Shown here in pieces: positions 63,330-64,000 of a stretch of DNA of 64,000 bases. The DNA is from Streptomyces rimosus (lineage in GTDB: Bacteria > Actinomycetota > Actinomycetes > Streptomycetales > Streptomycetaceae): NCBI RefSeq assembly GCF_008704655.1, contig NZ_CP023688.1, positions 1,426,001 to 1,490,000 of the forward strand. The letters are read 5' to 3'. The first letter of the stretch is position 1. The number at the start of each line of letters is the position of its first letter. A program made the position numbers and the translations under genes. The notes beneath the pieces are model-generated. The model had not been told where the DNA came from and did not search any database. It saw only the letters and a list, made by a program, of their open reading frames with translations.

Positions 63330-63989
63330 TCAGTCCCGTACGGCGATGCCGTCCAGCACCATCGACAGGTACTGGCGGGCGATCTCCTCCGGGCCGTGGT
63401 GGCCGCCCGGCCGGTACCAGCTCGCGGCGACCCAGACGGTGTCGCGGACGAACCGGTAGGTGAGCCGGACATCCAGCTCGGGGCGGAAGACGCCCTCGGC
63501 GACGCCGCGTTCCAGCGTGCCGAGCCACGCCTTCTCGAACTTGCGCTGGGAGTCGGCGAGGTAGCCGAAGCGGGGGCGGGCGGCCAGCTGCCGGGACTCG
63601 TTCTGGTAGATGGCGACGGCGGCGCGGTGCCGGTCGATCTCCCGGAAGGACTCGGTGACCAGGGCCTCGATGGTCTCCCGGGGGCCGAGCCCGGCCGCGA
63701 GCACCGCGTCGTAGCCGGCCCACAGCTCGTCCAGGAACGTGCTGAGGATCTCGTCCAGCATCGATTCCTTGGAGTCGAAGTGGTAGTAGAGGCTGCCCGC
63801 GAGCAGCCCGGCCTCGTCCGCGATGCGGCGTACGGTCGTGGCGCTGTAGCCGTGCGCGGCGAACACCTCGGCCGCGGTGGCGAGCAGTTCTCGGCGGCGG
63901 GCGGGCGACGGGGTCACGGCGGGCTTCCCCGCGGCGGGCTTCTTCTGGGACTTGCCGCCGGTCTTCCGGGGCTTGCTGTCGGTGGACAC
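63330..63989 (-). CDS. kstR2: KstR2-type TetR repressor
   Basis: A TetR protein of at least 219 residues. The DNA-binding part reads AAEVFAAHGYSATTVRRIAD, LAGSLYYHFDSKESMLDEIL; the ligand domain shares with KstR2 the landmarks AVAIYQNESRQLA, RPRFGYL, VFRPELDVRLTYRFVRDTVW and ASWYRPGG. KstR2 represses HIP-catabolic genes and is released by HIP-CoA. GTG 63989 is the first start in the window, but the frame stays open to the window edge and the Lys-rich N-terminus may be longer. Gap of 63 bases to fadA6. Confidence 0.87.
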   Translation of the reverse strand: MSTDSKPRKTGGKSQKKPAAGKPAVTPSPARRRELLATAAEVFAAHGYSATTVRRIADEAGLLAGSLYYHFDSKESMLDEILSTFLDELWAGYDAVLAAGLGPRETIEALVTESFREIDRHRAAVAIYQNESRQLAARPRFGYLADSQRKFEKAWLGTLERGVAEGVFRPELDVRLTYRFVRDTVWVAASWYRPGGHHGPEEIARQYLSMVLDGIAVRD

Positions 63990-64000
63990 CGGGCCATTGT

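Overview
The window is very GC-rich, densely coded on both strands, uses GTG starts and AGGAGG-type ribosome sites freely, and carries actinomycete families throughout (MerR/TetR/DeoR regulators, many secreted peptidases, P450 plus [3Fe-4S] ferredoxin, IS5- and IS701-type transposases). It is almost certainly a chromosomal segment of a Streptomyces or close relative; the species cannot be named from sequence alone. No rRNA, tRNA or CRISPR array was seen.

Layout. 0-10 kb: FUSC membrane protein, a conserved unknown, D-amino-acid oxidase, BCCT betaine/choline transporter, secreted M14 carboxypeptidase and S15 Xaa-Pro peptidase. 10-20 kb: secreted M1 aminopeptidase, a small unknown, secreted sphingomyelinase, a CPBP protease-histidine kinase-response regulator operon, an MFS exporter with an operator set into a leaderless promoter, and an amino-acid permease. 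20-28 kb: MerR regulator, AlbA_2/RecG-like ATP-binding protein, then a four-gene beta-oxidation operon (alpha-methylacyl-CoA racemase, acyl-CoA dehydrogenase, thiolase, FadB-type protein) behind a well-formed promoter with palindromes. 28-40 kb: MgtC, a small phosphatase, a NanT-like transporter coupled to an N-acetylneuraminate-lyase/DHDPS-type aldolase, an enoyl-reductase-like oxidoreductase, endonuclease V, a TetR/P450/ferredoxin unit with a perfect 18-bp operator, and a frameshifted lincosamide nucleotidyltransferase preceded by a tiny leader ORF (MGIFI) and a Shine-Dalgarno-masking hairpin. 40-45 kb: sugar cluster (MFS sugar porter, SIS isomerase, class II aldolase, DeoR regulator).

45-53.5 kb is an 8.7-kb mobile block sitting exactly in the DeoR stop codon. 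Its parts can be ordered from target-site duplications: a 5.46-kb composite element (DUF3500 protein, DHA2 efflux pump with divergent TetR, epimerase) bounded by inverted IS5-type remnants and TAA duplications; an IS701-type element with perfect 90-bp terminal inverted repeats beside it; and two IS5-type elements, one inside an IS701 terminal repeat and one in the left TAA.

53.6-64 kb: an AHL-lactonase-like hydrolase, a small basic protein, a 3-alpha-hydroxysteroid-dehydrogenase-like SDR, tandem repeats, and then a cluster whose order and orientation match the KstR2 regulon of Mycobacterium (Rv3548c-Rv3557c): two SDRs, EchA20, IpdA, IpdB, IpdC, FadA6 and KstR2, with a KstR2-like palindrome in the divergent promoter. 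This points to degradation of steroid C/D rings (HIP-CoA pathway). IpdC lacks its expected stop codon and stays in frame with a following secreted protein.
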